From positions 1 through 64,000 of the forward strand of contig NZ_JACOPV010000023.1 in assembly GCF_016881005.1 (NCBI RefSeq): a stretch of DNA of 64,000 nucleotides. Reading direction: 5' to 3'. Below the pieces are notes generated by a model. It ran no database searches, was not told where the DNA came from, and was given only the letters and a program-made list of their open reading frames with translations. The translations under genes were made by a program, and so were the position numbers. The stretch comes from Pseudomonas arcuscaelestis. Its GTDB lineage: Bacteria > Pseudomonadota > Gammaproteobacteria > Pseudomonadales > Pseudomonadaceae. Positions 18,027-27,641 of the stretch are shown here, in pieces; position 1 is the first letter of the stretch; the number at the start of each line of letters is the position of its first letter.

Positions 18027-19502
18027 TTACTCTTTGTCCAGCTTGCCAACCAGCGACAGGGTGAAATCGGCCCCCATGTATTTGAAGTGCGGGCGCACGT
18101 TCAAACTGACGCGATACCACCCTGGTTCACCTTCAACATCGGCGACGATAATTTCGGCCGCGCGCAGCGGACGACGACCACGGACTTCGGCGCTAGGATT
18201 TTCCTGGTCAGCCACGTACTGGCGGATCCACTTGTTGAGTTCCAGCTCAAGGTCAGTGCGCTCTTTCCACGAACCCAACTGCTCGCGCTGGAGCACCTTC
18301 AAGTAGTGGGCCAGTCGATTGACGATCATCATGTAAGGCAACTGGGTGCCGAGTTTGTAGTTCAACTCTGCAGTCTTGCCCTCTTCGCTGATACCGAAAA
18401 ACTTGGGCTTCTGCACCGAACTGGCAGAAAAGAATGCTGCGTTGTCGGAGCCTTTGCGCATGGTCAGGGAAATGAAACCTTCCTCGGCCAGTTCGTATTC
18501 ACGACGGTCGGACACCAGCACTTCCGTAGGAATCTTGGTTTCGATTTCACCCATGCTTTCGAAATGGTGCAACGGCAAGTCTTCAACTGCACCACCGCTC
18601 TGCGGGCCGATGATGTTCGGGCACCAACGAAATTTGGCGAAGCTATCGGTCAGTTTGGTACCAAACGCATAGGCGGTATTGCCCCACAGGTAATGCTCGT
18701 GGCTGTTGGCAACGGTTTCCTTGTAGACGAAGGATTTGACCGGGTTATCTTCTGGATCGTACGGATTGCGCAGCAGGAATCGCGGCACGGTCAAGCCGAT
18801 GTAGCGTGAGTCTTCTGATTGGCGAAAGCTTTGCCATTTTGCAAATTGCGGCCCTTCGAAGTGATCTTTCAGATCCTTGAGGTCCGGCAGTCCGGCAAAG
18901 CTTTCAAGGCCAAAGAAATTTGGCCCCGCAGCAGCGATGAATGGGGCGTGGGACATGCAAGCGACGCTTGAGACATACTGCATCAGCTTCACATCAGGTG
19001 CGCTGGGCGACACGAAATAGTTGGCTATAATCGCGCCAACCGGCTGACCACCGAACTGACCGTACTCGGCTGTATAGACGTGCTTGTACAGACCGGCCTG
19101 CATGACTTCCGGAGAGTCTTCAAAGTCATCCAGCAAGTCCTGCTTGGACACGTTGAGGATTTCGATCTTGATGTTTTCACGAAAGTTGGTGCGATCAACC
19201 AGCAATTGCAACCCGCGCCACGCGGACTCCAGCGCCTGGAAGTCTGGATGATGGAGGATTTCGTCCACCTGCTGGCTTAGCTTTGCATCGATCTCGGCGA
19301 TCATCCGATCAACCATCGCCTTCTTGACCGGCTCGCCACTGTTGTGTGGTTTGAGCAACTCTTCGATAAAAGCTGACACCCCACGCTTGGCAATGTCGTA
19401 GGCCTCGTCATCCGGCGTCAGACGAGTTTCGGCGATGATGCTGTCGAGGATGCTGTATTCGCTATTCTGGTTGCCTTTTTGCTGCGTTACGCTAGTGCTC
19501 AT
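18027..19502 (-). CDS. tssC: TssC (VipB/ImpC), T6SS sheath large subunit
   Basis: A 491-residue sheath protein. It has the family core (FQALESAWRGLQLLVDRTNF, then VAYISVSPSAPD-like NYFVSPSAPDVKLMQYVSSV) and the C-terminal FTLSLVGKLDKE. With TssB it forms the contractile sheath around the Hcp tube. Length is normal (about 490-500). It follows tssB by 28 bases. Confidence 0.98.
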   Translation of the reverse strand: MSTSVTQQKGNQNSEYSILDSIIAETRLTPDDEAYDIAKRGVSAFIEELLKPHNSGEPVKKAMVDRMIAEIDAKLSQQVDEILHHPDFQALESAWRGLQLLVDRTNFRENIKIEILNVSKQDLLDDFEDSPEVMQAGLYKHVYTAEYGQFGGQPVGAIIANYFVSPSAPDVKLMQYVSSVACMSHAPFIAAAGPNFFGLESFAGLPDLKDLKDHFEGPQFAKWQSFRQSEDSRYIGLTVPRFLLRNPYDPEDNPVKSFVYKETVANSHEHYLWGNTAYAFGTKLTDSFAKFRWCPNIIGPQSGGAVEDLPLHHFESMGEIETKIPTEVLVSDRREYELAEEGFISLTMRKGSDNAAFFSASSVQKPKFFGISEEGKTAELNYKLGTQLPYMMIVNRLAHYLKVLQREQLGSWKERTDLELELNKWIRQYVADQENPSAEVRGRRPLRAAEIIVADVEGEPGWYRVSLNVRPHFKYMGADFTLSLVGKLDKE

Positions 19503-19530
19503 TGTCAGGGTTTCCTTGGCGGATAGGGGC

Positions 19531-20034
19531 TCATGCTTTCGGGGCTGCGGCGTTCAAGCCCAGCTCACCAAGAACGCGGCCGCGCGATTCGTCGTCGACG
19601 AGCACCGCTTCAATTGCTTTACGAAATGCAGGGGCATTACCCAACGGGCCTTTGAGCGCTACCAGCGCGTCGCGTAACTCCATCAGCTTTTTCAATTCGG
19701 GTACTTGCTCGACCAGGCTGGCTGGGTTGAAGTCCTTCATTGAGTTGACCCGCACGCTGACTGCCAGCTCTTCTGTGCTGCCTTCCTCCTGAAGGCGGTT
19801 TGCCACGCTGAGCGTGAGGCTTAACTCCTGCTTGGCGAGCACCTCGTCGAAGGTCATTTTGTCGATGCTGATCGGCTTGCGATCCTCTACCTTGCGTTCA
19901 TCTGTACGCTGGGTGTAATCACCGATAGCCAGCAGCCTCAATGGCAGTTCTATCTCTTCCTGCGCTCCGCCTGTGGCGGGCTTGAAGGTGACGTTAATGC
20001 GTTCCTTTGGGGCTACCGAGCCTTCTTTGGCCAT
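19531..20034 (-). CDS. tssB: TssB (VipA/ImpB), T6SS sheath small subunit
   Basis: A 167-residue sheath subunit. Conserved blocks are RINVTFKPATGG near the start, LPLRLLAIGDYT and MKDFNPASLVEQVPEL. Its helix is the ClpV-recognised partner of TssC. It lies 33 bases after tssA. Confidence 0.98.
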   Translation of the reverse strand: MAKEGSVAPKERINVTFKPATGGAQEEIELPLRLLAIGDYTQRTDERKVEDRKPISIDKMTFDEVLAKQELSLTLSVANRLQEEGSTEELAVSVRVNSMKDFNPASLVEQVPELKKLMELRDALVALKGPLGNAPAFRKAIEAVLVDDESRGRVLGELGLNAAAPKA

Positions 20035-20067
20035 GGCTTTTCTCCGTGTGGTTGTTGACCCTGGGGT

Positions 20068-21624
20068 CTATTCGAGTACGACCTCGAGATCGAGGTGGCA
20101 CAGCCTGCGGTAAATTTCTTCCCTGCGATCTCGCACCGCGTGGTTCTGCGGCAACAACTCACAGCAACTGTGTAGAAAGTGCAGCACTTCAAGTGCAAGT
20201 TCGGGCTCCCAGGCGTTCAAGCCCGAGCGATGAAGCTCCTGATCAAGGCTTTCGAACTGGGTCTTGGCGAGTTCGTACTTTTTCGCCACAAAGCACAGCC
20301 GGGCCATGCTGAGTTGCCAGAAGAACCGCTCTCGCCCTCCCTGGGCAGCTTGTAGACCGTACTTGAGCATTTGCACGGCAGCCTTCAAGCCGTCTCTTTG
20401 CAGAACGGGCATCACCTCTTCGAAGGCTTTTTCCCAGGCGGGCTGACTGGAGGTCACTTCAACCTTGCGTGGCGTGCTGGGGATTTGCAGATGGGACATG
20501 ACATGGGCGCTGATCCAACGACGAGTTGCCGCGTCAGCAAACGGCACCCCATCGTGAAAGCTCAGCTCCAACAGCCCAGGCAGACGCTGCAGCAACAGGG
20601 CGAAGTGAAACTCCACTTCAACCATCGCCTGCTCGGCATTCAAGCCTTGCAGGCACTCCCAGGCCATGCGCTGGCCATCGAACCAGAACGGCGCAACAGC
20701 CAGACTGGCCTCAAGATCAACGAGCAGATCGGCGTATTGCCCATTTGCGTAACGCTGCGCATAGGCCTTGAGTTTGTCAGCAGGTAACCCGCGTAAGGCG
20801 GTAACTTGCTCAGCGTCACGGCCCGGAAGCGAATCGATGGGCAACCAGAGCATGAGCCGGCTCAAGCGCAAAGCGCGCGGATCGGTGGCCTTTTGCTTGA
20901 GCCACCAGGCACACAGAATGCGAGCGTTTTCCTGCAATGCCCGAAGACCCCTTTGGGCATCTTTCTCATTGTCGATGGGCGAACCGGGGATGAACAACTG
21001 GATTGCAACCTGCTGCACCTGAGCTACTACCGACGGAACAGCGCCAGATTCGGCCTGGTTGTCTGCAGTACGCTGGACCATACCTTTCAAGCGTCGGCAA
21101 AGGGGCAAAAGCAAAGGCGCTTCTTCAGCCAGATGCTCGGCAAGTATTACCTCAAGTCCTTGCAGGTACTCGACCATCAGCTCGAACAATGGCAGTTGTT
21201 CTTTTATCGGAATGTCATTGCCTAGCACCTGCTCAAGGCGCAATACCAGCCAACCAATAGCAGCCGAACGAGTGCGCAGTTTGGCAGGGTGTAGTTGCTG
21301 CCAGTGGCTGGCACACATAACATGCAACAGGCCAACACCCGCCAGCAGGCCCTGATAGGATTCGCGTTGATACAGCGCCCACGTCAACCAGGCAGCAACC
21401 CGCAGATCCTTGGACTGCGTTCGAAGCAACATCTCGCTGGCCTCCAGCACCTTGGCCCAATCTACTTGCCCACCCTCATGCATGGATTGCGCTTTGCCCA
21501 ACTCGCTTTCCAATGCCTCGAACTCGCCCGAAAATCGGACATCCTCACCTGCAAAGCTTTGTTCGCAGATAGCCGCATTGGCGAGCTCAAGATAATGAGC
21601 AGACAACTTGCTTGAATAGGACAT
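20068..21624 (-). CDS. tssA: TssA (VasJ/ImpA type), T6SS sheath-assembly protein
   Basis: A 518-residue TssA with an N-terminal ImpA_N domain. The stretch VDWAKVLEASEMLLRTQSKD followed by RVAAWLTWALYQRE is typical. The C-terminal part (from about 390) has the VasJ-like signature WQLSMARLCFVAKKYELA. TssA primes and caps sheath and tube polymerisation. It is the first gene of the locus, so the promoter should lie in 21,625-21,905. The ATG at 21624 has only a weak ribosome-binding site. Confidence 0.95.
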   Translation of the reverse strand: MSYSSKLSAHYLELANAAICEQSFAGEDVRFSGEFEALESELGKAQSMHEGGQVDWAKVLEASEMLLRTQSKDLRVAAWLTWALYQRESYQGLLAGVGLLHVMCASHWQQLHPAKLRTRSAAIGWLVLRLEQVLGNDIPIKEQLPLFELMVEYLQGLEVILAEHLAEEAPLLLPLCRRLKGMVQRTADNQAESGAVPSVVAQVQQVAIQLFIPGSPIDNEKDAQRGLRALQENARILCAWWLKQKATDPRALRLSRLMLWLPIDSLPGRDAEQVTALRGLPADKLKAYAQRYANGQYADLLVDLEASLAVAPFWFDGQRMAWECLQGLNAEQAMVEVEFHFALLLQRLPGLLELSFHDGVPFADAATRRWISAHVMSHLQIPSTPRKVEVTSSQPAWEKAFEEVMPVLQRDGLKAAVQMLKYGLQAAQGGRERFFWQLSMARLCFVAKKYELAKTQFESLDQELHRSGLNAWEPELALEVLHFLHSCCELLPQNHAVRDRREEIYRRLCHLDLEVVLE

Positions 21625-21661
21625 TGAGAAGTTTCGCTAGCGCAAATTATTAGACTTTTCA

Positions 21662-21676
21662 GGGCGATATGCGCCC
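21662..21676. repeat. Short inverted repeat in the tssA leader / divergent promoter region
   Basis: GGGCG and CGCCC flank ATATG, 38-52 bases before the tssA start. The 280-base gap between tssA and the divergent acetyltransferase gene is AT-rich and must hold both promoters. I found no convincing -24/-12 element: the nearest, tgcaaatttctgtcag at about 21,709-21,724, has GA instead of GG at -24 as read toward tssA. Confidence 0.35.
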
Positions 21677-21905
21677 AGAAAAATAAACTGGAAAATGCTT
21701 AAAATATTTGCAAATTTCTGTCAGCTCGAGCTTTGGACAGGAAGTTACACCCCGATGGAAATGACATCTATCAGACGCTTCCGGTAAACGAGTAGGAATG
21801 ATCTTTGAGCAAAAACGCGTATGTGCTCATTAGTCTATTTACCGGATGGGCTTGCTACTCCTACCCTATTCGTATCTGATGACAGGCTCTACAAGGAGGT
21901 TGTCG

Positions 21906-22367
21906 ATGCGCCATTTTGACTGGTTAAAAAATCACATGTCCCATTGCGATACATTTGCTCAATGGGTACATCATCAGTTTGAGTACGAGTTCAAAGACCA
22001 GCCGCTAGCAGACTGGCAGCAGGAATTTGCCGAAGGTCAAAGCAATGGCCAATGGCAATGCCTGATCGCCCTTGACCATAATCAACTGCTGGGAGGTGCT
22101 GCGCTCGCGGCCCACGATTTGTCCACCCGACCTGAACTTGGCCCCTGGCTTGCCTGTGTGTTCGTTACCCCTTCGGCAAGGGGCACTGGAATTGCCGAAC
22201 AACTTATTGAATGCATTTATTCACACGCCCAGCACTGCGGAATTGAAAAACTCTATTTGCACACCAGCGATCAACACACTTATTACGCAAAGCGTGGATG
22301 GACGGTGGTCGAACAATTCAAGGCGTGGGACAAGACGCAATGGTTAATGTCGAGAATCGTTGGCTGA
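21906..22367 (+). CDS. GNAT-family N-acetyltransferase
   Basis: A 153-residue GNAT acetyltransferase. The acetyl-CoA-binding motif A is VTPSARGTGIAEQLI (Q/R-x-x-G-x-G/A type), followed by a conserved Tyr in HTYYAKRGWTVVE, the usual general-acid position. The substrate is unknown. The start ATG 21906 follows AAGGAGG at 21893-21899, much better than an in-frame ATG 20 codons upstream. It is divergent from the T6SS locus and may share its promoter region, with no evidence that it is a T6SS component. Confidence 0.88.
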   Translation: MRHFDWLKNHMSHCDTFAQWVHHQFEYEFKDQPLADWQQEFAEGQSNGQWQCLIALDHNQLLGGAALAAHDLSTRPELGPWLACVFVTPSARGTGIAEQLIECIYSHAQHCGIEKLYLHTSDQHTYYAKRGWTVVEQFKAWDKTQWLMSRIVG

Positions 22368-22480
22368 TTGCGAATCAGGCCGGAAAAATACTGACTAACA
22401 ACGCCATACACAAACTTAAAGGTTAATAACTCTCAACGGCACAACTCGGGCAAAGTCGACCAGCGTTGTAAAATAATAAA

Positions 22481-22870
22481 TCACCTCGACAACGCAGGCA
22501 GCCTTCGGGATATTAACGCGGTAGCCATAGGTTTGAGTAGAATCTGATGGAGCTGCTCTTGTCGCACCCATTTACACGCAGCGATTTCGTGACCAGCAAT
22601 TGCCTTGTCCTCGTCAGCCACCTGCGTCGTAAAGATGTAGTGCAACACACTGCCGACCTCCAGACTGCAGAGTTCAACCATTCCCGCGCAACCAATACAG
22701 GTTTCTTCGAACATTTCTCGTAGAGCAGCCTCACCTGGAGACTCTCCGGCTTCAATGGCTCCGCCGGGGAAATTCCATCGCCCACCTTTCTTTCGCACCA
22801 ATAGAATCTTGCCACTGCGAAGGCAGATGATGGTTGCACGGGCTTTAAGTTTCCGATTTTTGGCAGTCAT
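22481..22870 (-). CDS. Nudix hydrolase
   Basis: A 129-residue Nudix domain protein. The Nudix box runs GAIEAGESPGEAALREMFEE and continues TCI, so the metal-binding REXXEE core is intact. The usual Gly near the end of the box (EExGU) is Cys. Nudix enzymes hydrolyse nucleoside diphosphates linked to other groups; the substrate here is not predictable. Start ATG 22870 (MTAKNRKLKAR) has GAGTGG upstream; a GTG three codons earlier is possible. It converges on the acetyltransferase gene. Confidence 0.88.
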   Translation of the reverse strand: MTAKNRKLKARATIICLRSGKILLVRKKGGRWNFPGGAIEAGESPGEAALREMFEETCIGCAGMVELCSLEVGSVLHYIFTTQVADEDKAIAGHEIAACKWVRQEQLHQILLKPMATALISRRLPALSR

Positions 22871-23038
22871 TCCACTCACGTATAAATTCAGCAGTGTCTT
22901 CTTTGGGAGATTGATTTCATCGCTGATGGTTCAATCACAAAGACTGCTTGGTCATGATGTCCGCTGGTCACTGCTGCGCGTTGAACCAAGCGCGATTGAG
23001 TTGGCTCAATAGTTAAAGCGCCATGGCGGAGCAAGATC

Positions 23039-23314
23039 ATGAATGCCTATACCAAGCTTTCTCTCCTTGAGGCGCAAAAATTCGCGGCGCTGGATGCCTG
23101 GTTTGCACGTTATGATGACTGGAAGCTGCGAAGGGACTGCCCCAATAACTATCACGATGATCTGCTCCGGCAAGCGGACGAGATGGACCGACTTCGGCTC
23201 ATCGGCTTTGTTGAGTGGCGAGAGTTACGTGTACTGGCAGACCAGGCTTTTTTGCGCTCCGTAGCGGGAGGGGATTTTCCAGTCAATCAGTCCGCCGCGC
23301 TGGTATTTCGGTGA
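23039..23314 (+). CDS. Hypothetical protein, 91 residues
   Basis: A small soluble, charged protein (MNAYTKLSLLEAQKFAALD) with no motif that I recognise. ATG 23039 has GGAG eight bases upstream, and codon use matches neighbouring genes, so I think it is real. It is 130 bases ahead of the large chemotaxis-kinase fusion gene in the same direction, but whether the two are cotranscribed is unclear. Confidence 0.6.
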   Translation: MNAYTKLSLLEAQKFAALDAWFARYDDWKLRRDCPNNYHDDLLRQADEMDRLRLIGFVEWRELRVLADQAFLRSVAGGDFPVNQSAALVFR

Positions 23315-23444
23315 TGCCTCTGCAGCGTTGCTGTGATAGCACCGAGACACGAAGCACATTATTTACCTTGGGCGGGCTGATGGCGTTTAAAATGATCTCG
23401 CTTAGTAGAACGTTTCAGTTCTTTTGAATAACAGGGATTTTGCA

Positions 23445-26400
23445 ATGAAATCGATTCCGGGGCGCCCTCAGTCCTTGCCTCAACGGGAAGGTGTTACGCC
23501 AAGCCAGTTAGCCTTCCCAGTTATCGGAATCGGTGCGTCTGCGGGTGGCCTTGGCGCACTCAAGACGTTTTTTGAGCAAATGCCCGCCGACAGTGGCATG
23601 GCATTCGTCATCGTCCTGCACCTTTCACCCGATCATGAAAGTGTTGCTGACCAGATACTGCAAGACTGCACTTCGATGCCGGTGCGACAGGTGAATGACC
23701 CCTGCCCTATCGAGCGTAACCACGTTTACGTGATTTCTCCTGCCAGCCAGTTATCCATGAATGACGGCTATTTGCGGGTCATCCCCACAAATCGGCCCGT
23801 GGGCCATCATGTGGCGATTGACCTGTTCTTCCGAGACTTGGCAGATGTGCACAAGGAGCACGCTTTCTGCATCGTGCTATCAGGCTCTGGCAGCGACGGT
23901 GCCGTCGGGTTGTCTCGAATCAAAGAGCAAGGTGGCGTTACCCTGGTTCAAACACCGTCGGATGCAGAATTCGATGGTATGCCACAGGCGGCTATCGCCA
24001 CACGTATGGTCGATGTGGTTTTACCTGTCGCTGAGATTCCGCAAAAAATACTCGAGCTCTGGCGCAATTCGCAAAGCATTAAACTTCCGGCGCCGCATGA
24101 TATGCACCTGCCCTCGGATACGCCCGAACGAGAGCGCGCGGCGGCAGAGCAAACGCTGCAAGACATTCTCTTGCTGCTGCGAAACCGCACCGGCCATGAC
24201 TTCAAGCATTACAAACGTGCCACAGTGCTCAGGCGTATCGAACGTCGCCTGCAAGTAACGGCACAACCCGACCTGCCCGCCTATTTAAGCTACCTGGAGA
24301 ACAACCCCGAAGAAGCCAGCAATTTGCTCGGTGACATGCTGATTGGAGTCACCAATTTCTTCCGTGACCGCGAAGCATTCGAGGCACTTGAGCGACACGT
24401 ACTGACTTCATTGATGAGCGGCGAACTGGAGAAGCCCAAACGCGACGAGGTGCGGATCTGGTCGGCGGGCTGCTCTACCGGTGAAGAAGCGTATAGCTTG
24501 ACCATCTTGTGCACTGAGCACCAAAAACTGGAAGCGCACCCCGTGAAGGTTCAGGTGTTCGCCACGGATATCGATGAGCGGGCGATTGCTACCGGGCGCG
24601 CTGGACATTACCCCGAAGCCATTATCACGGATGTGCCGCCGACACGCCTGCGCCAATACTTCTTCAAGGAAGGCGAGCGTTTCAAGGTACGTAAAGAGAT
24701 CCGCGAAAAAGTCTTGTTTGCCAATCACAGCCTGCTTTGCGATCCACCTTTTTCTCAGATAGATCTGATCGTCTGCCGCAATCTGCTGATTTATCTGGAG
24801 CGGGAGATTCAACGGGACATCCTGCAGATGTTCCACTTTGCCCTTCGCCCAGGGGGATACTTGTTTCTCGGCACATCTGAATCTGCAGATGCCTGTCCCG
24901 ATTTATTCACGCCCGTGGATAAGCGAAACCGGATTTTCCGGGCGAAAGCTGTTTCTGCAAACAGGCGAACACCAACGATGCCGCGGGGCGGTTTCAGCTC
25001 CTTCAACATGTCCGTTCCTCCGCCGGTAGCGCAGGTAACGCGAAAAGTCGCCTACGCTGACATTCACCAGCGCGCACTTGAACAACGATTGCCACCGAGC
25101 CTGATTGTCGATGCCAACGCGGACATCCTGCACATGAGTGAAGGGGCCGGGCGCTTCTTGCGCCACATAGGCGGTGAGATGAGTCGAAATGTCCTGGGCC
25201 TGGTGATGCCGCAATTGCGTCTGGAGCTGAGAACGACGCTGTTCCAGGCTCAGCAAAGCGGCAAAGCGACGATGTCGAGAAAAGTCAGAATAGAAGACCC
25301 GCAAGGGGACTACTGGATCGACATCATGGTGCAGCCTTACAAGGATGAACCCTCAGAGCAGGATGTCCGACTGATCGTCTTCGGCATTTCACAATTGGGA
25401 ACCGAACTGGGTATCGGCGAGCTGAGCCAGCAAACGGAGAACCAGGTACTTTCCAGCCTGGAGAGTGAACTGCAACGTACCAAGTTGCACTTGCAGGAAA
25501 CGATTGAACACTCGGAATCCTCCAGTGAAGAGCTCAAGGCTTCCAATGAGGAAATGCACGCTATCAACGAAGAGCTACGCTCGGCCACAGAGGAACTCGA
25601 AACCAGCAAGGAAGAACTGCAATCGATCAATGAAGAGCTGCTGACTGTCAATTACGAGCTAAAAACCAAGGTTGAAGAAACAGATAAGATAAATGACTAT
25701 CTGGCCAACCTGATTGCCTCCACTGATATCGCCACCGTGTTTGTTGACCGCAACATGCATATTCGTTGGTTCACGCCGCGAGCGACTGAAATTTTCAGCA
25801 TGTTGCCCGTCGATACAGGTCGCTCACTACTGGATATCACCCACCGCTTGAATTACCCGCAGTTGGCGGACGATGCCGCCTCGGTTTTCGAATCCCTCAG
25901 CATGATGGAACGGGAAGTCAACAGCAGCGACCAGCGCTGGTACATCGCGAGGCTGCTGCCCTACCGCTCTAGCGAAAGCCACATTGACGGCACCGTGCTG
26001 ACGTTCATCGACATAACCAAGCGCCGCGAAGTCGAAGAAGATTTGCGCCTAGGGCAAGAGCGCATGCGATTAGTGGCGGAAAGCACCCACGATTTCGCAA
26101 TAATCATTCTGGATGAGCAAGGCCTGATCACTGATTGGAATACCGGCGCCGAATTGATCTTCGGCTACAAGAGCACAGAAGTCTTGGGCATCTACTACGA
26201 CCTGCTGTTTTCGCCCGAAGATCGCAAAGCCGGCGTACCCGAAAGCGAATTGCGCCAAGCCCGTGAGCAGGGTCGCGGTGAGGACGAGCGCTGGCATGTA
26301 CGCAAGGACGGCAGTCGCTTCTATTGCAGCGGCGAAGTAACCCTGCTGCGCGCGGAAACCGATATGGGCTATGTAAAAATTGCCCGAGACTTGACCGGTC

Positions 26401-27584
26401 ACAAGCGACTTCACGAAGAACAAAGCAAAAAGCTGGCAGAGAACCAAGTCACGAGCCACATGAAGGACGAGTTCTTTGCCGTCATGTCGCATGAGCTGAA
26501 GCACCCCTTGAACTTGATCCAGCTAAATACCGAGATACTCCGACGACTGCCATCCGTGCGAGGTGCCGAGAAGGCAAGTAAAGCCGCCGCCACCATCAGC
26601 GAGGCCGTCATTAGCCAGGCGCGCATCATTGATGATCTTCTAGACGTCGCCCGTATTCGTACCGGCAAGCTGAAGCTCAAGACGCGTTTACTTGATCTAG
26701 CGAACATCGTGCGCGACATCCACGCGGTAGCCGCTGAAGAGTATCCGAATGCCGAGATAACGCTTGATGTTCCCTCATCGGGCGTCTCGGTACCTGTTGA
26801 CGGGGATCCTACACGTCTAGAACAGGTCATCTGGAATCTGTTGCATAACGCACTGAAATTCACCCAGGGTAATGCTCGCATTCAGATTGTCCTCAGCATG
26901 GCCGAGGATCTGGCTCGACTCGATATCATCGATAACGGCATCGGCATTGCTGCGTCTGATATCGAACAGGTTTTCGATCTGTTCAGCCAAGCCAAGCCAA
27001 GAACGGGCAACCACCAACGCGATGGGTTGGGCATCGGTTTGTCCTTGGTACGCCAACTTGTTCAGACCCATAAGGGTTCAGTCAGCGTCAAATCTGCGGG
27101 CTTGGGACACGGCTGTACATTTACCGTGCTGTTACCGCTGTCGGAGCAGTCCTTTGACGACAACCCAGATGAGCAAAAGCGCGAGCAGAAAGGTCGTCTC
27201 AAGGGGCTCAAGGTGTTGCTGGTGGATGATTCCTTGGAAATCATCGAAGTAATGCGCATTTTGCTAGAGATGGAAGACGCGATGGTCAACTCGTTTTCCG
27301 ACCCACGACTTGCTTTGGAAAACGCCACTCAAGAGCATTACGACATCATTCTTTCAGACATTGGCATGCCGGTCATGGATGGTCACGAACTCATCCGATC
27401 ATTACGGCAAACCAAGCTGCATAAATTTACACCTGCAATAGCACTCACCGGCTACGGTGTCGCCGCGCAAGCGCAAAAGGCCAAGGACGCCGGCTTCGAT
27501 CGACACTTAAGCAAACCGGTGCAATACGAAGAACTGGTAGAAAACATCGAATCGCTGTGTAGCGCCATGCTCACTGGAGCCTGA
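23445..27584 (+). CDS. CheB-CheR-PAS-histidine kinase-receiver fusion protein
   Basis: A 1379-residue hybrid signalling protein. Order: CheB methylesterase-like domain (about 25-205) with Ser32 in GASAGG, His59 in LHLSP and Asp151 in GSDGAVG, so its triad looks intact. Next comes a CheR methyltransferase (about 225-495) with WSAGCSTGEEAYSLTI and LIVCRNLLIYLE. A Glu-rich coiled coil follows (about 680-760), then two PAS domains (about 765-870 and 880-990). HisKA has phospho-acceptor His1016 in SHELKHPL; the ATPase has NLLHNALKFT and DGLGIGLSLV. A C-terminal receiver has Asp1305 in ILSDIGMPVMDG. No membrane segment is evident. ATG 23445 has CAGGGA upstream. The output target is unknown, and no chemoreceptor gene is nearby. 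Confidence 0.93.
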   Translation: MKSIPGRPQSLPQREGVTPSQLAFPVIGIGASAGGLGALKTFFEQMPADSGMAFVIVLHLSPDHESVADQILQDCTSMPVRQVNDPCPIERNHVYVISPASQLSMNDGYLRVIPTNRPVGHHVAIDLFFRDLADVHKEHAFCIVLSGSGSDGAVGLSRIKEQGGVTLVQTPSDAEFDGMPQAAIATRMVDVVLPVAEIPQKILELWRNSQSIKLPAPHDMHLPSDTPERERAAAEQTLQDILLLLRNRTGHDFKHYKRATVLRRIERRLQVTAQPDLPAYLSYLENNPEEASNLLGDMLIGVTNFFRDREAFEALERHVLTSLMSGELEKPKRDEVRIWSAGCSTGEEAYSLTILCTEHQKLEAHPVKVQVFATDIDERAIATGRAGHYPEAIITDVPPTRLRQYFFKEGERFKVRKEIREKVLFANHSLLCDPPFSQIDLIVCRNLLIYLEREIQRDILQMFHFALRPGGYLFLGTSESADACPDLFTPVDKRNRIFRAKAVSANRRTPTMPRGGFSSFNMSVPPPVAQVTRKVAYADIHQRALEQRLPPSLIVDANADILHMSEGAGRFLRHIGGEMSRNVLGLVMPQLRLELRTTLFQAQQSGKATMSRKVRIEDPQGDYWIDIMVQPYKDEPSEQDVRLIVFGISQLGTELGIGELSQQTENQVLSSLESELQRTKLHLQETIEHSESSSEELKASNEEMHAINEELRSATEELETSKEELQSINEELLTVNYELKTKVEETDKINDYLANLIASTDIATVFVDRNMHIRWFTPRATEIFSMLPVDTGRSLLDITHRLNYPQLADDAASVFESLSMMEREVNSSDQRWYIARLLPYRSSESHIDGTVLTFIDITKRREVEEDLRLGQERMRLVAESTHDFAIIILDEQGLITDWNTGAELIFGYKSTEVLGIYYDLLFSPEDRKAGVPESELRQAREQGRGEDERWHVRKDGSRFYCSGEVTLLRAETDMGYVKIARDLTGHKRLHEEQSKKLAENQVTSHMKDEFFAVMSHELKHPLNLIQLNTEILRRLPSVRGAEKASKAAATISEAVISQARIIDDLLDVARIRTGKLKLKTRLLDLANIVRDIHAVAAEEYPNAEITLDVPSSGVSVPVDGDPTRLEQVIWNLLHNALKFTQGNARIQIVLSMAEDLARLDIIDNGIGIAASDIEQVFDLFSQAKPRTGNHQRDGLGIGLSLVRQLVQTHKGSVSVKSAGLGHGCTFTVLLPLSEQSFDDNPDEQKREQKGRLKGLKVLLVDDSLEIIEVMRILLEMEDAMVNSFSDPRLALENATQEHYDIILSDIGMPVMDGHELIRSLRQTKLHKFTPAIALTGYGVAAQAQKAKDAGFDRHLSKPVQYEELVENIESLCSAMLTGA

Positions 27585-27641
27585 GTGAAAGGGGGTGCGC
27601 CCTGCACCTCCTGCGCTGTTTCACGCTGCGCTCACAGGCAG

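Noticed and set aside
21709..21724. Possible sigma-54 site toward tssA
   Set aside because: GC is correctly placed but the -24 reads GA rather than GG; the invariant base is missing.
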